Shown here one piece after another: positions 4,336-5,155 of a stretch of DNA of 5,155 nucleotides. The notes below the pieces were generated by a model. The model saw nothing but the letters and a program-made list of their open reading frames with translations, did not search any database and was not told the origin of the DNA. Each line of letters opens with the position of its first letter. Position 1 is the first letter of the stretch. Made by a program: the position numbers and the translations under genes. Source of the stretch: an uncultured Bacteroidota bacterium (GTDB taxonomy: Bacteria > Bacteroidota > Bacteroidia > Bacteroidales > SZUA-534); contig CALBPW010000396.1 of NCBI GenBank assembly GCA_937899145.1, positions 1-5,155 on the forward strand, written 5' to 3'.

Positions 4336-5125
4336 TTATGGGCGGAGGACAGGCCGAACCGAAAGCCCGTAGTAGCGGTAGAAGTAGCTGCCGTAGTCCG
4401 TGCACACGCGGCTGCTGTAGAAGCCGCAGTTACGCGCGTAGTACGGGCCGTACTCGTAGAGCGACGCAGAACAGAAGTAGCCGTACGAACCACCGTCGCT
4501 GAGGCACGAATCGTAGCGATAGCCCGCAGCCGGCAGAAAAATATGGGAGTCGGTTAACGAGTATGAACTGGAGGGCGTATTCCCACTATACACCTTTGTC
4601 CCTTTATCACCATCTGTTTTTGCCTTGTACACTATGTAGCCTGCCACACCTTGGCCGCTATAGTCGGATGTCCATACCCAATAACATTGGTTGCTTAGTT
4701 CGCTCCAATCGGCATAGGTCGGCATCGAATAGCCAGTGCCTAAAACGGCTGTGGCGGCATCGTCGGCTGCCTCAAGGGTGGTTAGGGCGTCGGTAAAGCC
4801 GTCTTTGCCATAACTGCTACTGTTGCAGTATTTGGTGAGTGAACTGCTTGAGCCGTTGCAATGCAGGTAGGTGCTCCAACTGTAATCGCTCTTTGTGGTG
4901 GTCTCGCCCCATGCGTAGTAGTCGCCATAATCCCACGGGTTGGCGGCGCCAAGGTTGGCGGTCGCCCAAAGGTTGCCGCTGGTGAGGCCGAGGTCGACAG
5001 TGGCAATAACTGGTGTAGCGGCAAACGAGGCTGTTAGGGTTACGTCGGTGGTGCCTATCACAATGGTGCGCGGGTTTGTGGTGCTGCCGTCGCTCCACCC
5101 GCTGAAGTAGTAGCCGCTGGCCGGG
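4336..5125 (-). CDS. FISUMP-domain (Fib_succ_major) surface-type protein, N-terminus missing
   Basis: The frame is open from 5124 to the TAA at 4338-4336, giving 262 visible residues; the 5' part is lost at the contig end. Visible residues 1-37 (SGYYFSGWSDGSTTNPRTI and on to TASFA) are one InlB/Listeria-Bacteroides-type repeat, common in Bacteroidota surface proteins. Residues ~43-262 are a Fibrobacter succinogenes major paralogous domain: VDLGLTSGNLWATANLGA, PWDYGDYYAWGET, GYSMPTYADWSEL, HIFLPAAGYRYDS and the terminal YYGLSVRPVLRP. The function of these proteins is unknown; they are presumed secreted or surface-exposed, often occur in many copies, and I believe the fold is related to C-type lectins and formylglycine-generating enzyme. 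The C-terminal ~50 residues are unusually rich in Tyr, Ser, Gly and Cys. The GTG at 5061 is internal because the homologous frame continues upstream. The region is GC-richer than the plus-strand genes, which suggests acquired or accessory DNA. Confidence 0.92.
4369..4524 (-). other. Candidate variable region at the 3' end of the FISUMP gene
   Basis: Visible residues 201-252 are dominated by Tyr, Ser, Gly, Cys, Asp, Phe and Arg encoded by NNC codons (TAC, AGC, GGC, TGC, GAC, TTC, CGC) with a single AAC left. Of 14 Tyr codons from residue 201 to the end, 13 are TAC; in the preceding 200 residues I count 10 TAC and 7 TAT. Converting A to any base in AAC codons yields this set. FISUMP relatives, as I recall them, carry many Asn, Ser and Tyr at these positions. 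The segment lies at the extreme 3' end of the gene, where DGR variable regions sit. No template repeat is present in the window, so this is only a candidate. Confidence 0.35.
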
Positions 5126-5155
5126 AGATCGGAAGAGCGTCGTGTAGGGAAAGAG
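5126..5155. other. Illumina TruSeq adapter sequence (artefact)
   Basis: From AGATCGGAAGAGCGTCGTGT onward, all 30 bases to the end of the window agree with the reverse complement of the Illumina TruSeq universal (read 1 side) adapter as I know it. This is untrimmed library adapter joined to the contig end. Genomic sequence therefore stops at or within a few bases of 5125, and any reading frame crossing this point is artificial. Confidence 0.97.

Noticed and set aside
4330..4557. 75-codon Val/Ala/Arg-rich plus frame opposite the FISUMP 3' end
   Set aside because: Its composition simply mirrors the GTA/GCC-rich complement of TAC/GGC codons on the minus strand; the FISUMP frame has clear family motifs.
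5059..5061. GTG at 5061 (minus) as the start of the FISUMP protein
   Set aside because: The frame continues upstream into the conserved SGYYFSGWSDG repeat, so the gene is 5'-truncated by the contig end rather than starting here.
3899..5125. A DGR reverse transcriptase, Avd gene or template repeat within the window
   Set aside because: None of the six frames shows RT motifs (such as YxDD) or a four-helix accessory protein, and no second, A-rich copy of 4369-4524 is present.
1..5155. CRISPR array, tRNA or rRNA gene, IS transposase
   Set aside because: No regularly spaced repeats, cloverleaf, rRNA-like sequence or transposase motif was found on either strand.

Overview
The window looks like the end of a metagenome- or draft-assembly contig from a member of the Bacteroidota, most likely Bacteroidales. 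The reasons are a TsaD carrying SGGNSQ where most bacteria have SGGHTQ (as I remember it from Bacteroides), AT-rich leaders without Shine-Dalgarno sequences, a Bacteroidota-style serine acetyltransferase, and a Fibrobacter-succinogenes-major-paralogous (FISUMP) domain protein with an InlB/Listeria-Bacteroides-type repeat. The last 30 bases are not genomic: they match the Illumina TruSeq adapter.

Region 1-3898 is ordinary chromosome read left to right. It holds the C-terminal two thirds of tsaD (tRNA t6A37 synthesis), uppP (undecaprenyl-diphosphate phosphatase, cell-wall lipid carrier recycling), cysE (serine O-acetyltransferase, cysteine synthesis) and a secreted protein of unknown function with a clear signal peptide. 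The first three are housekeeping genes with no shared pathway. uppP and cysE are close enough (115 bp) to share a transcript. The spacers are AT-rich and carry short repeated words: a CCGATAGCTATCGG palindrome in two spacers, AACTTTAAAC in both orientations, CCGATTCACC, and three ACCGGT sites.

Region 3899-5125 is different: more GC-rich from about 4016 on, and all of its coding is on the minus strand. Read in the minus direction it holds a 5'-truncated FISUMP-domain gene (its N-terminus is lost at the contig end), then a 71-nt two-tier hairpin 19 bp after the stop codon, then a 44-codon ORF that looks like the beginning of a longer gene cut off near 4016. The last ~50 codons of the FISUMP gene are almost all Tyr/Ser/Gly/Cys/Asp/Phe/Arg with NNC codons. 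That is the pattern expected when AAC codons are diversified, and together with the hairpin it suggests the gene could be a remote target of a diversity-generating retroelement (DGR). No reverse transcriptase and no template repeat are visible here, so this remains a hypothesis; ordinary paralogue divergence within the FISUMP family is the main alternative.
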